From: Agreia sp. Leaf210
GTDB taxonomy: Bacteria; Actinomycetota; Actinomycetes; Actinomycetales; Microbacteriaceae
DNA: 64,000 nucleotides
Direction: 5' to 3'
NCBI RefSeq assembly: GCF_001421485.1
Contig: NZ_LMKK01000001.1
Location: forward strand, 5,717 to 69,716
Positions 10,764 to 21,508 of this stretch are shown one piece after another. The translations under genes were made by a program, and so were the position numbers. Position 1 is the first letter of the stretch. Each line of letters starts with the position of its first letter. Under the pieces are notes generated by a model, which was not told the origin of the DNA, did no database searches, and saw only the letters and a list, made by a program, of their open reading frames with translations.

Positions 10764-13295
10764 TCACTCGCGCAGTGACGCCCCGAACTGCCCGGCGGCG
10801 ACCGCGAGGCCCGCGAGTTTGGCATCGGACGCCTCGCTGGCGGTGAGCGTGCGGTCGGTGGCGCGGAATCGGAGCGCGAACGTCAGCGACTTCTGACCCT
10901 CGTCGACACCGGAGCCCCGGTAGTCGTCGACGAGCCTGATGTCTTCCAGGAGGGCGCCGGCACCGCGGACGACCGCATCCGAGACCTCGGCCGCGGGTGT
11001 GTCCCGAGGCACGACCAGCGACAAATCCTGCGTCGCTGCGGGGTATCCGAAGATCGGCTGAACCGCGATCTCCCGCGGCGACAGCTCGATCAGTGCATCG
11101 AGGTCGAGCTCGGCCACGGCGACGATGCGCGGCAGGTGGGCCTCCTCGGCAATGCGGGGCAACACCTCCCCCGCCACACCGACGACCGTGTCGCCTGCAG
11201 CCGTGGTCGCCACGAGCGAGGCCGTACGACCGGGATGCAGGGCTGGATGGGCGCCCTGCACGGGGCGGATCTGGACGCCGAGCGCGAGACCGAGCTGGCG
11301 TACGGAATCGAGAGCATCGGCGAGGCCCACAGCGCGCGCGTCGAGTCCCGGCTGCTTCTCCCAGGCCTGGCCGGCGAAGACGACGGCGACGTGTCGTGGT
11401 TGTGCGGGCAGACCGGCATCGAGACCGGCGAGTACATCGTCGCCGGGGCGGGCGCCGCCGAGGGGTAGCTCCGCCTGGCCGTAGTCGACGCCCGGCTCAG
11501 GCAGGAACACCAGACCGGCCTCGAAGAGGGCGAGGTCGTTGAGCCCGCGCGACAGGTTGCGGCGCACGATGTCGAGCAGTCCAGGAAGGAGCGAAGTGCG
11601 CAGGTATGGCGATTCGGCATCGAGCGGGTTGGCGACTCGAACCGCGGTGACCGCATCGCCCTTCAGCGATCCGAACAGCTTGACCGAGGCATCCGACACG
11701 AAGGGATAGGCCATCACTTCGACGAGGCCGCTCGACGCGAGCGCCTGCGAGGCCTGCCTGCGCAGAGTCTGCTCACGGGTGAGGCCCCTGCCCGGAGGAG
11801 CCACGGGGAGCACACTCGGGATGCGCTCGTAGCCCACGATGCGAGCCACTTCCTCGGCGAGCGCTGACTTGTGCGTGATATCTGAACGCCAGGTCGGCGG
11901 GGTCACGCGAAGACCCCCGTCTATCTCGACGATGTCGCCACCGATCTCGGCCAGCGCCGATCTGATCTCATCGGCCGTGAAGTCGGCGCCGATGAGCCCC
12001 GAGATGTACCCGTCGGGCAGTTCTACGGGTGTCGGCTGCGCGTGTTGCGTGTACGACGACCCCAGCTGATCCGCCGTTCCGCCGGCCAGATCGACGAGCA
12101 GCTGCACGACGCGCGCCGCAGCCACACCGGCGACCGCAGGATCGACACCCCGCTCGAATCGGCGCGACGCCTCGCTCGGCAGCTTGTGCCGACGAGCTGT
12201 GCGGGCAATCGATACGGGGTCGAGGTTCGCTGCCTCGACCAGGACGGCGCGCGAGGAATCGCCGATCTCGGTCGAAGCGCCGCCCATGACACCGGCGAGG
12301 CCGATGACACCGGACTCGTCCGCGATCACGAGATCTTCTGTGTCGAGGAGTCGCGTCTGGTCGTCGAGGGTCACGAGCTTCTCGCCCGAGCGGGCGCGAC
12401 GAACACGGATGCCGCCGGTCACCTTGTCGAAGTCGTACGCGTGAATCGGCTGGCCGAGCTCGAGCATCACGTAGTTGGTGATGTCGACGACCAGCGAGAT
12501 CGAGCGGATGCCGGCAAGACTCAGCCTGGTCGCCATCCACGGCGGGGTCGGCTTCGTCGGGTCGACGCCGTTCACCAGTCGGGTCACGAAGACGGTCGCG
12601 CCGACCCGCCCACGAATGGGGGCGTCGTCGTCGATGACGACCTCGAAACCCGATGCCTCGGCGGCCGAGGATGCAAGGGCCGGATCGCGGAAGGCGGCAC
12701 CGGTGGCATGCGCGTACTCGCGCGCGATTCCGCGAATCGAGAACGCGTATCCGCGGTCGGGCGTGACGTTGACCTCGACGGCCTGATCGTCGAGGCCCAG
12801 CAGCGAGAGCGCGTCTGTGCCGACGACCGGATCGAGCCCGAGGGTGGCCAATCTGAGGATGCCGTCGTGCTCGTCGCCGAGACCCAGCTCACGAGACGAC
12901 GCGATCATGCCGTCGGAGACGTGCCCGTATGTCTTGCGTGCCGCGATCGCGAAGCCTCCCGGAAGCACGGCTCCGGGCAGCGTCACGACGACCTTATCGC
13001 CCGGCGCGAAGTTATGGGCGCCGCACACGATGCCGCGCACGTCCCCACCGCCATCCAGAGCCGTCTCGCCATCGGGAGCGACGCGCACGCTGCACCAGCG
13101 GATCGTCTTGCCGTTCGACTGCGGCTCCTCGACGAAGTCGAGCACCTCGCCGACCACGATGGGGCCGGTGATGTCGAAATCGTGAGAGCCCTCTTCTTCG
13201 AGCCCGACCTTGACGAGCGCCGCGTGAACATCGGCGACCGTGGAACCTGGTGCGACGTCGACGTATTCCGCCAACCATCCGAGTGGGATACGCAT
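10764..13295 (-). CDS. pheT: Phenylalanine--tRNA ligase beta subunit
   Basis: Large subunit of the alpha2-beta2 enzyme that charges tRNA-Phe. The 843 residues contain, in order, an EMAP-like tRNA-binding domain (about 40-150, with VCGAHNF), the B3/B4 editing domain (about 215-390), the B5 domain (about 410-480), a catalytic-like core and the C-terminal ferredoxin-fold anticodon domain (about 750-843, FGYPAATQDLSLVV). It begins three bases after pheS stops and is cotranscribed with it. Confidence 0.96.
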   Translation of the reverse strand: MRIPLGWLAEYVDVAPGSTVADVHAALVKVGLEEEGSHDFDITGPIVVGEVLDFVEEPQSNGKTIRWCSVRVAPDGETALDGGGDVRGIVCGAHNFAPGDKVVVTLPGAVLPGGFAIAARKTYGHVSDGMIASSRELGLGDEHDGILRLATLGLDPVVGTDALSLLGLDDQAVEVNVTPDRGYAFSIRGIAREYAHATGAAFRDPALASSAAEASGFEVVIDDDAPIRGRVGATVFVTRLVNGVDPTKPTPPWMATRLSLAGIRSISLVVDITNYVMLELGQPIHAYDFDKVTGGIRVRRARSGEKLVTLDDQTRLLDTEDLVIADESGVIGLAGVMGGASTEIGDSSRAVLVEAANLDPVSIARTARRHKLPSEASRRFERGVDPAVAGVAAARVVQLLVDLAGGTADQLGSSYTQHAQPTPVELPDGYISGLIGADFTADEIRSALAEIGGDIVEIDGGLRVTPPTWRSDITHKSALAEEVARIVGYERIPSVLPVAPPGRGLTREQTLRRQASQALASSGLVEVMAYPFVSDASVKLFGSLKGDAVTAVRVANPLDAESPYLRTSLLPGLLDIVRRNLSRGLNDLALFEAGLVFLPEPGVDYGQAELPLGGARPGDDVLAGLDAGLPAQPRHVAVVFAGQAWEKQPGLDARAVGLADALDSVRQLGLALGVQIRPVQGAHPALHPGRTASLVATTAAGDTVVGVAGEVLPRIAEEAHLPRIVAVAELDLDALIELSPREIAVQPIFGYPAATQDLSLVVPRDTPAAEVSDAVVRGAGALLEDIRLVDDYRGSGVDEGQKSLTFALRFRATDRTLTASEASDAKLAGLAVAAGQFGASLRE

Positions 13296-13298
13296 GGA

Positions 13299-15273
<1,975 letters not shown>

Positions 15274-15277
<4 letters not shown>

Positions 15278-15921
15278 CGCTGTACCGCCAGCTTCTTCTC
15301 GAGGTGCGCGGAGAGGATTCCGAGCGGGATGGTGACGGCGAGGTAGAACGCCGCGACGGCGAGCAGAATGGCGATCACGGCGTTGCCGTTCGCATTCGTG
15401 AGTTCTTTGGCCGCGGAGAAGAGCTCGAAGACGAAGAATCCGCCGGCGACCGACGTGTTCTTCGTGAGGGCGATCATCACGTTGATCAGGGGTGGGATCA
15501 CCATGCGGAACGCCTGCGGGAAGATGATCAACGTCGTCGACTGCATGAAGCCGAGGCCCAGGCTGCGTGCAGCTTCGGCCTGGCCGACGGCGACGCCGTT
15601 GATACCCGATCGCAGTGCCTCGGCCACGAAGGGAGAGGTGTAGAGGGTGAGTCCGATGAAGGCCGCCCATTCATAGGGAAGGCGTGAGCCCAGCTGGGGC
15701 AGCACGAACGCGCAGAAGAACAGCACCAGAGTCAGGGGCGTGTTGCGCAGCAGCTCGGTGTAGACGTTCGCGAAGGCACTCAGCGACGGCACCGGTGAGA
15801 TCCTCATCGCGGCGATCACGGTGCCGATGATCAGTGCGCAGGCTCCGGAGAGCACGAGCAGCCACAGGGTCATCCCGAAGGCTTCGATGAACCGCGGCAG
15901 GTTCTCGATGACGGCGTTCAC
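15274..15921 (-). CDS. gluC: Glutamate-type ABC transporter permease
   Basis: First permease of the importer, 215 residues with about five spans. The cytoplasmic EAA loop is seen as VAEALRSGINGVAVGQAEAARSLG (in two parts, about 99-122). It pairs with GluD to form the channel. A strong hairpin in the 95-base gap before it (15968-16002) separates it from the binding-protein gene, which suggests lower expression of the permeases than of gluB. Confidence 0.87.
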
Positions 15922-15967
15922 ATGGGCTCATCTCGTGCAGAGGGACGGTCGGTCAGTTCACCTGAGC

Positions 15968-16002
15968 GGAGGGCCGGCTGCGTCGATCGCAGTCGACCCT
16001 CC
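15968..16002 (-). terminator. Imperfect hairpin between gluB and gluC
   Basis: Outer arms GGAGGG (15968-15973) and CCCTCC (15997-16002), inner arms CTGCG (15978-15982) and CGCAG (15988-15992), with a five-base loop and a partly pairing internal loop. There is no U-tract. Hairpins at this place in binding-protein operons commonly protect the upstream mRNA or cause partial termination; that role is inferred. Confidence 0.5.
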
Positions 16003-16016
16003 GGTCGGTTGTCGCG

Positions 16017-16886
16017 CTAGTACCGGTTGACTGCCGGCGGCTCGACGTATTCGAGCACCTCACCGGCCGTGGCATCCCACGCAGCCTTGTAGCTGCCGTC
16101 CTCGTACGATTCCTCGAGCACGTCGTTGATGAAGTTCCGGAAGTCGGTGTCGTCCTTCGCCAGTCCGATGCCGTAGGGCTCCTGGGTGAACGGCTTGCCG
16201 ACGACCTTGAACTGACCCTCGTTCTGCTGCGCCAGTCCGGCCAGGATCACGTTGTCGGTCGAGACCGCGACGACCTGCCCGCCGCGAAGCGGCTCGAGGC
16301 AGTTGGTGTAGGTGTCGGTCAGCAGCGGCTCGGCACCGATCTCGCTGAGCTTCGCCGCGGGAGTCGACCCGGTCACGGAGCACACGGGCTTGCCGACGAG
16401 GTCCTTCTCGCTCTTGATGTCGTCGTTGTCGGCCTTCACGAGGATGGACTGGCCTGCCTCGTAGTACGGGCCGGCGAAGGAGATGACCTCTTTGCGCTTG
16501 TCGTTGATCGTGTACGTCGCGACCACGATGTCGACCTCGCCGTTCTGGATGAACGGCTCGCGGTTGGCTGACACCGCCTCTTTCCAGACGATCTTGTCTT
16601 CGGCGATGCCGAGCTTGGCCGCGATCAGCTTGCCGATCTCGACGTCGAAGCCCTTGGGCGTGCCATCGATGTCTGTCAGTCCGAACAGCGGCTGGTCGAA
16701 CTTCGTGCCGATCGTGATCGTGCCGGCATCGGCGAGACGCTCCATCGTCGATCCCGCTGCGAATGTGGGGGCCGGCTCCGGCGTCGTGGTCGTCTCGGCC
16801 TCATCGAGTGACCCGGCGCATCCGGCCAGCGCGATCATGGTCGCTGCCGCCAGTGCGGCCAAGCTCAGTTTTTTCGATGCTCTCAT
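16017..16886 (-). CDS. gluB: Glutamate-type ABC transporter substrate-binding lipoprotein
   Basis: Extracellular binding protein anchored to the membrane by lipid. The 289 residues start with a lipoprotein signal peptide ending in the lipobox LAGC (cysteine at about 22), then a solute-binding family 3 domain (about 45-280) with TIGTKFDQPLFG and DIVVATYTIND, typical of glutamate/glutamine binders. The ATG at 16886 was chosen because GAGAGGT precedes it and it begins the signal peptide; the ATG at 16928 would add 14 residues before it. Confidence 0.88.
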   Translation of the reverse strand: MRASKKLSLAALAAATMIALAGCAGSLDEAETTTTPEPAPTFAAGSTMERLADAGTITIGTKFDQPLFGLTDIDGTPKGFDVEIGKLIAAKLGIAEDKIVWKEAVSANREPFIQNGEVDIVVATYTINDKRKEVISFAGPYYEAGQSILVKADNDDIKSEKDLVGKPVCSVTGSTPAAKLSEIGAEPLLTDTYTNCLEPLRGGQVVAVSTDNVILAGLAQQNEGQFKVVGKPFTQEPYGIGLAKDDTDFRNFINDVLEESYEDGSYKAAWDATAGEVLEYVEPPAVNRY

Positions 16887-16930
16887 CGGTTTCGTACCTC
16901 TCTCCGTATGCTGCGTGCCCGACCACATGA

Positions 16931-17746
16931 TCAGTGGTCGAGTATTTTCGACAGGAAGTCCTGCGCCCTGTGCGACTGGGGGTTCGTGAAGAACTGCTCT
17001 GGGGTCGCCTCTTCTTCGATGCGCCCGTCTGCCATGAAGATCACGCGATCCGCGGCCTTTCGAGCGAAGCCCATCTCGTGGGTCACGACGATCATCGTCA
17101 TGCCGTCTTTGGCGAGACCGACCATGACGTCGAGAACCTCGGTGATCATCTCGGGGTCGAGCGCGCTGGTGGGCTCGTCCATGAGGATGAGCTTGGGCTG
17201 CATCGCCAGACTGCGGGCGATGGCGACACGCTGCTGCTGACCACCGGAGAGCTGCGCCGGCATCTTGTTCGCCTGGTTGGCGATGCCCACTCGGTCGAGC
17301 ATCTCCATACCGCGCTTATCTGCCTCTTTGCGTGACAGCCCGCGCACCTTGATCGGCGCCAGGGTGACGTTTTCGAGAATGGTCTTGTGGGCGAAAAGGT
17401 TGAAGGACTGGAAGACCATGCCGACGTCGGCTCGGAGCTGCGCGAGGGCCTTGCCCTCTTCGGGCAGCACCTTGCCATCGATCGTGATGCTTCCGGAGTC
17501 GATCGTCTCAAGCCGGTTGATCGCTCTGCAGAACGTCGACTTGCCGGAGCCGCTCGGCCCGATCACGACGACGACCTCGCCTCGATTCACGACGGTGTCG
17601 ATGTCGTTGAGAACGTGCAGCTCACCGTAGTGCTTGTTCACGTTATTGAGCACTACAAGCGGCTCGCCCCGGCGAACAGAGATGTTCGACGTGGCCGGGC
17701 CCGCCACCACATTGTTGACAGGGGCATCGGCGTTGGTGGACTCCAT
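16931..17746 (-). CDS. gluA: Glutamate-type ABC transporter ATPase
   Basis: Cytoplasmic ATPase that drives the importer. The 271 residues carry Walker A GPSGSGKST (63-71), Q-loop VFQSFN, the ABC signature LSGGQQQR (166-173), Walker B LILMDEP (186-192) and the switch histidine in VVTHEM. The first 25 residues are a poorly conserved lead. It is the first gene of the operon. TACGGT lies six bases before the ATG, and a 16-base inverted repeat lies about 50 bases upstream. Confidence 0.93.
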   Translation of the reverse strand: MESTNADAPVNNVVAGPATSNISVRRGEPLVVLNNVNKHYGELHVLNDIDTVVNRGEVVVVIGPSGSGKSTFCRAINRLETIDSGSITIDGKVLPEEGKALAQLRADVGMVFQSFNLFAHKTILENVTLAPIKVRGLSRKEADKRGMEMLDRVGIANQANKMPAQLSGGQQQRVAIARSLAMQPKLILMDEPTSALDPEMITEVLDVMVGLAKDGMTMIVVTHEMGFARKAADRVIFMADGRIEEEATPEQFFTNPQSHRAQDFLSKILDH

Positions 17747-17752
17747 GCCCCC

Positions 17753-17758
17753 ACCGTA
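17753..17758 (-). promoter_or_regulatory. Predicted leaderless -10 box of gluA
   Basis: Minus strand TACGGT, then GGGGGC and the ATG. The G-run could also serve as a very close ribosome site, so this is a weaker case. Confidence 0.4.
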
Positions 17759-17794
17759 GGGGACATCGTGTTACGGCCGTGTGTCAGAACCTCG

Positions 17795-17810
17795 ACGGTT
17801 ATCTAACCGT
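17795..17810. promoter_or_regulatory. Inverted repeat upstream of gluA (candidate operator)
   Basis: ACGGTT-ATCT-AACCGT, perfect six-base arms with a four-base centre. It is the only clear dyad between gluA and trmH and lies where a regulator of the transporter would bind. The regulator is unknown. Confidence 0.4.
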
Positions 17811-17846
17811 GATCGCTCCTGTTCATGCGCCGGCACGACGCCCGAT

Positions 17847-18656
17847 TCACGAGCTCCGCTGGGCGAACGCGCTTTCGTAGAGACAGACGGATGCGGCCGT
17901 CGCGAGATTCATCGACTCGGCCTGGCCGTAGATCGGCACAGAGATGGCATGATCCGCCAGGGCCAGGTCTTCGTCGGCCAGACCTCGCGCCTCGTTGCCG
18001 AACAGCCAGGCAGTCGGCGCGTTGAGAACCCCGGAATTTCGAGCCGTGAGCATGTCGTCGCCCTTGATGTCGGCGGCGAGGATCTGGATGCCCGCCTCGG
18101 TGGCACGCGCCCTCACGTCGGCCAAGCTCGCCTCGACCGCGACAGGGAGGTGGAACAGCGACCCGGTCGTCGAACGCACGACCTTCGGGTTGTAGAGGTC
18201 GACGCTGCGCCCCGTGAGGATCACGGCATCGGCGCCCGCGGAGTCGGCGGCACGGATGATCGTTCCCGCGTTGCCGGGGTCGCGCACCTCTTCGAGGATG
18301 GCGATGAGCCGGGGCGAACCGCTGAAGATGTCCTTCAGCGCGGTGGGGAACTGGCGACAGACGGCGACGAAGCCCTGCGGGGTGACCGTGTCGGCCATGG
18401 CCTGGAGCACGGTCTCGGTGACGAACTCGACTTCGACCCCCGCCTTGTCGGCGGCGTCGGCGATGTCGGCATATCGATCGAGGGCGAAGGGCGTCGCGAA
18501 CAGGTCGACGACGAGGTCGGGCGCGAAGGTCAGCGCCTCGGAAACGGCTTGTGGCCCCTCCAAGAGAAAGAGCCCGGTCTCAGACCGGGCTCCTTTCTTG
18601 GAGAGCTTTGCCACTGCCCGGACCCGCGGCGACCGCGGGTTATCCAGGAGGGACAT
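17847..18656 (-). CDS. TrmH/SpoU-family RNA 2'-O-methyltransferase
   Basis: Transfers a methyl group from S-adenosylmethionine to a ribose of rRNA or tRNA. The 269 residues have an N-terminal substrate-binding domain and the SPOUT knot with its three motifs: RDPGNAGTIIRAAD (motif 1), LFGNEARGL (motif 2) and SMNLATAASV (motif 3). Neighbouring rplT and its position in actinobacteria suggest a 23S rRNA target, but the modified base cannot be read from sequence. The 5' coding region contains a terminator-like hairpin at 18570-18592. Confidence 0.9.
   Translation of the reverse strand: MSLLDNPRSPRVRAVAKLSKKGARSETGLFLLEGPQAVSEALTFAPDLVVDLFATPFALDRYADIADAADKAGVEVEFVTETVLQAMADTVTPQGFVAVCRQFPTALKDIFSGSPRLIAILEEVRDPGNAGTIIRAADSAGADAVILTGRSVDLYNPKVVRSTTGSLFHLPVAVEASLADVRARATEAGIQILAADIKGDDMLTARNSGVLNAPTAWLFGNEARGLADEDLALADHAISVPIYGQAESMNLATAASVCLYESAFAQRSS
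18570..18592. terminator. Terminator-like hairpin inside trmH 5' region
   Basis: GAGCCCGGTCT (18570-18580) pairs with AGACCGGGCTC (18582-18592); in practice the tip opens to a small loop. On the minus strand it is followed by a T-rich stretch (CTTTCTCTT). It lies about 110 bases after the rplT stop and 65 bases into trmH. Confidence 0.6.
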
Positions 18657-18702
18657 GCGACCTCTTTCGGGTCAAAGGAACATGGATGTTCCCTACAGCT
18701 TA

Positions 18703-19089
18703 TTAGGCTGCGGTCCTCGGCGCCGACGTGTCGGCGGGGAGGGCGGCACGAGCACTCTCGACGAGCGCCGCGAACGTGGCGGGCTCGTGAACGGCGAGGT
18801 CGGCCAGGATGCGACGGTCGACCTCGATGCCTGCAAGGCCGAGACCCTGGATCAGACGGTTGTACGTGAGGCCGTTCGCACGGGACGCCGCGTTGATGCG
18901 CTGGATCCACAGGCGACGGAAGTCACCCTTGCGGGCGCGACGGTCGCGGTACGAGTAGACGAGCGAGTGGGTGACCTGCTCTTTGGCCTTGCGGTACAGG
19001 CGCGAACGCTGTCCGCGGTAGCCGCTGGCGCGCTCGAGGATGACCCGACGCTTTTTGTGGGCGTTGACGGCCCTCTTTACTCTTGCCAT
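18703..19089 (-). CDS. rplT: 50S ribosomal protein L20
   Basis: Early-assembly protein of the large subunit that binds 23S rRNA. The 128 residues match the family end to end: a long basic N-terminal helix ([32 protein letters not shown]) and a globular C-terminal half ([11 protein letters not shown] onward). It is the last gene of infC-rpmI-rplT. In several bacteria L20 represses this operon; a leader hairpin is visible before infC. Confidence 0.98.
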   Translation of the reverse strand: MARVKRAVNAHKKRRVILERASGYRGQRSRLYRKAKEQVTHSLVYSYRDRRARKGDFRRLWIQRINAASRANGLTYNRLIQGLGLAGIEVDRRILADLAVHEPATFAALVESARAALPADTSAPRTAA

Positions 19090-19122
19090 TTCCTAATTCC
19101 TTATTCCGTGTGGAGTCGGCGA

Positions 19123-19317
19123 CTACAGGCCGAGAAGCTTCTTGATGACCTTCGAGTCGGCAGGAGCCAACACCTGGTCCTGGTTCAGGCGAGCCTTGCG
19201 CTTCGCCGACTTGACCTCGAGGTTGTGACGCATTCCGGCCTGCTGCTTCATGAGCTTGCCGGTGCCAGTGACCTTGAAACGCTTCTTGGACCCGGAGTGG
19301 GTCTTCATCTTGGGCAT
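19123..19317 (-). CDS. rpmI: 50S ribosomal protein L35
   Basis: Small basic protein of the large subunit, 64 residues, beginning [14 protein letters not shown], the family hallmark, with a Lys/Arg-rich body. It lies between infC and rplT with 33-36-base gaps, each holding a purine-rich ribosome site. Confidence 0.98.
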   Translation of the reverse strand: MPKMKTHSGSKKRFKVTGTGKLMKQQAGMRHNLEVKSAKRKARLNQDQVLAPADSKVIKKLLGL

Positions 19318-19353
19318 TGATATCTCCTTGGGACTTGCTCGGTTTGTGGGGTG

Positions 19354-20007
19354 CTACTTCATCTCGGCAGAGTCTGCCGCGACGGTGTCTGTTGCAGCGG
19401 GCGACGCAGCCTCGGGGGCTTCGTCGGCTGACTCTTCTGCACCGGGACGGCTCTTCGAAGCGGCACGCTGAGCGTTCGCCTCGGCCTTGGCCTCGGACTT
19501 GTTCTTCAGCGGCCCGATCACCATGACCATGTTGCGGCCATCGATCGTCGGAGTCGATTCGACGGCACCGAACTCGGAGACGTCTTCTGCGAAGCGCTGG
19601 AGAAGACGGACGCCCTGCTCGGGGCGCGACTGCTCGCGGCCGCGGAACAGGATCATGGCCTTCACCTTGTCGCCCGCCTTGAGGAAGCCCTCGGCGCGCT
19701 TGCGCTTCGTCTCGTAGTCGTGCACGTCGATCTTCAGACGGAAACGGACCTCTTTGAGGATCGTGTTCGCCTGGTTACGACGGGCTTCCTTGGCCTTCTG
19801 CGCAGCTTCGTACTTGAACTTGCCGTAATCCATGATCTTGGCAACGGGCGGCTTGCTATTGGGGGCCACCTCAACCAGATCGAGGTCTGCCTCTTGGGCA
19901 AGCTTGAGTGCGACGTCGATACTGACGACGCCGACCTGCTCACCGGCGGGGCCAACGAGGCGGACCTCGGAGACCCGGATACGGTCGTTTGTACGGGGAT
20001 CGCTGAT
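19354..20007 (-). CDS. infC: Translation initiation factor IF-3 (AUC start)
   Basis: Binds the 30S subunit and checks the start codon. The product has 217 residues: the N-terminal domain from [11 protein letters not shown], the linker with the family signature [21 protein letters not shown], the C-terminal domain (about 85-170), and an Ala/Ser/Glu-rich tail of about 40 residues. There is no ATG, GTG or TTG before the N-terminal domain. An in-frame TAA lies two codons upstream, and GAAGGAG (20014-20020) stands six bases before ATC at 20007-20005. The gene therefore starts on AUC, as in the rare-codon autoregulation known for Escherichia coli infC (AUU). A start at the internal GTG would remove the whole N-terminal domain. 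Confidence 0.93.
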   Translation of the reverse strand: MSDPRTNDRIRVSEVRLVGPAGEQVGVVSIDVALKLAQEADLDLVEVAPNSKPPVAKIMDYGKFKYEAAQKAKEARRNQANTILKEVRFRLKIDVHDYETKRKRAEGFLKAGDKVKAMILFRGREQSRPEQGVRLLQRFAEDVSEFGAVESTPTIDGRNMVMVIGPLKNKSEAKAEANAQRAASKSRPGAEESADEAPEAASPAATDTVAADSAEMK

Positions 20008-20038
20008 GCGTTACTCCTTCAATCGCTGGTGCGGCACT

Positions 20039-20058
20039 CCCAGACACAGACGTCTGGG
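20039..20058 (-). promoter_or_regulatory. Leader hairpin before infC
   Basis: Arms CCCAGAC (20039-20045) and GTCTGGG (20052-20058), six-base loop, 18 bases upstream of the GAAGGAG site. No T-tract follows on either side, so it is not an intrinsic terminator. Confidence 0.5.
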
Positions 20059-20337
20059 TACCGGGCTCGGCAGCGCGATCGTAGGTGAGCACGCAGCCAC
20101 GAACCTTGAATAATCTGCACGCGAACTCGAGCCTGAGCCGTTCTGCGCACCACACCCTGTCTACTTCGGATCGATGTTCTGACCCGAAGCGGAGTGCAAT
20201 CTACCCGGTAACCTGTTGAAGCGGTGTGCGGGTGGGAGATTCTCCACTTTTCGTACTGGGGGTAAACATGTTCCCCAGAGCCTTGAAGATACTAACAGAG
20301 GATTCGGTCCCGGCATAGTCCACGGCGACAGGCGACC

Positions 20338-20343
20338 TAGACT
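20338..20343 (+). promoter_or_regulatory. Predicted leaderless -10 box of DUF1844 gene
   Basis: TAGACT, six bases, ATG. No ribosome site is seen. Confidence 0.5.
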
Positions 20344-20349
20344 CGCCTC

Positions 20350-20697
20350 ATGAGCTTTGCATACGACGACTCGGCCACCTCCGCCACGCGAGACATCTCG
20401 GAGGTGCCCGCGGTCGAATTGATCACCACCACGGCCGTGCACCTCATGAGTGCTGCGGCCATCAAGACGGGGCTGGCCGACGATCCGGAGAACCAGATCG
20501 ACCTCGATGAGGCGCGCAAGCTGATCATCGCTCTGGCTGGCCTGGTCACGAGCGCCTCACCCGAGATCGGCGATCAGCACGCTCGAAGCCTCCGCGACGG
20601 TCTCCGTTCCCTGCAGCTCGCGTTCCGCGAGGCGTCGGCGATTCCGGATGCGATCGGCCAGGGCCCGGGAGAGAAGCTCACCGGTCCGGTCACCTGA
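20350..20697 (+). CDS. DUF1844 family protein
   Basis: 115 residues, soluble and largely helical. The central part (VELITTTAVHLMSAAAIKTGL through IDLDEARKLIIALAGLV, about 22-73) fits DUF1844, an actinobacterial domain of unknown function usually next to infC. There is no signal peptide or span. It is divergent from infC and converges on the SseB-like gene with a 10-base gap. I assign no biochemical role. Confidence 0.75.
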   Translation: MSFAYDDSATSATRDISEVPAVELITTTAVHLMSAAAIKTGLADDPENQIDLDEARKLIIALAGLVTSASPEIGDQHARSLRDGLRSLQLAFREASAIPDAIGQGPGEKLTGPVT

Positions 20698-20707
20698 GTC
20701 GGTCGGC

Positions 20708-21508
20708 TCAGCGGGCCTCTGCCAGTTTCACGCCCAGAGAGTCGACCTCGCTCGCGATGAGCTCGCTCGCCTGCCAGGACCTCTGCAGGTACGCCAGCAC
20801 CTCGTCGAGCTCGCTGCGTGTGAGGTCGGGAACCAGGCCCAACTCGACGATGACCTGCGGGCCCGCCATCCGGGCATCCGGATCGCCATCGGACAGCCGC
20901 ACCGACCGGACAGCCGCCGACGAGGCGATCGACTGTTGGAAGGCTTGGACGATGGTCGATGAGGCCGACGGGTGCACCCACGCCGTCCCCTCGGCTATCG
21001 CCCTCAGCATCGGCCGTCGGAAGACGAACTCCGTGTCGCTCGTGGGGTCGAGCACCATGAGCGGCGTCTCCTCCCCCGCTGCGGCGAGAGCGGCCCTGCG
21101 AGCCGAGGCCGGTATCGGCCGGGCAGCCGGATTCCAGGCCGCCATGGCCTCGGTCGAGGTGAACACGGGAAGAACGCGGCGTCCGTCGGGAGCGCCGACG
21201 GTGACGAGCGACAGCTCCTGGGTCTTGTCGAAGCGCCGGCCGTGAGCATCGACACCGGTCTCGCCCGCGTGGGCGACGAGCGGAACCAGGAGACGAACGT
21301 CGCGCACGGCATCGAGGACGTCGGTCTGGGCAAGCTCAGCCGCCCGGAACCGCCGGAGGGCTTCGACGAGCCGCTCGGGGGCCCCGCCGGAGTCGCCGGC
21401 GAAGAAGTTCGCGTCGAACGACCGGCCGGCCCACGGCTGACCCGCCGAGTCGGACGCGCTGTGGTCGTGGGGCGCACGAGCGCCCGGATGCTCAGTCAGA
21501 CGCCACAT
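20708..21508 (-). CDS. SseB-like protein downstream of priA
   Basis: About 266 residues if started at the ATG at 21508, which lies inside the last codons of priA (17-base overlap). The stretch LLVPLVAH, then [20 protein letters not shown] and [18 protein letters not shown], is the SseB N-terminal domain; the C-terminal third (about 205-260) resembles the SseB C-terminal helper region. SseB proteins are linked to secretion in Salmonella under the same name, but the actinobacterial ones have no known role. Its constant place after priA suggests cotranscription with histidine genes. The start is uncertain. Confidence 0.75.
   Translation of the reverse strand: MWRLTEHPGARAPHDHSASDSAGQPWAGRSFDANFFAGDSGGAPERLVEALRRFRAAELAQTDVLDAVRDVRLLVPLVAHAGETGVDAHGRRFDKTQELSLVTVGAPDGRRVLPVFTSTEAMAAWNPAARPIPASARRAALAAAGEETPLMVLDPTSDTEFVFRRPMLRAIAEGTAWVHPSASSTIVQAFQQSIASSAAVRSVRLSDGDPDARMAGPQVIVELGLVPDLTRSELDEVLAYLQRSWQASELIASEVDSLGVKLAEAR

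Larger units (their letters stand above)
20008..20349 (-). other. infC leader region
   Basis: These 342 bases contain no gene. On the minus strand an extended -10 (TGTTAGTAT, hexamer at 20289-20294) is the best promoter candidate and would give a leader of about 275 bases. A hairpin lies at 20039-20058 close to the infC ribosome site. Such a long leader suits translational control by IF-3 or L20, which is inferred. Confidence 0.45.
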
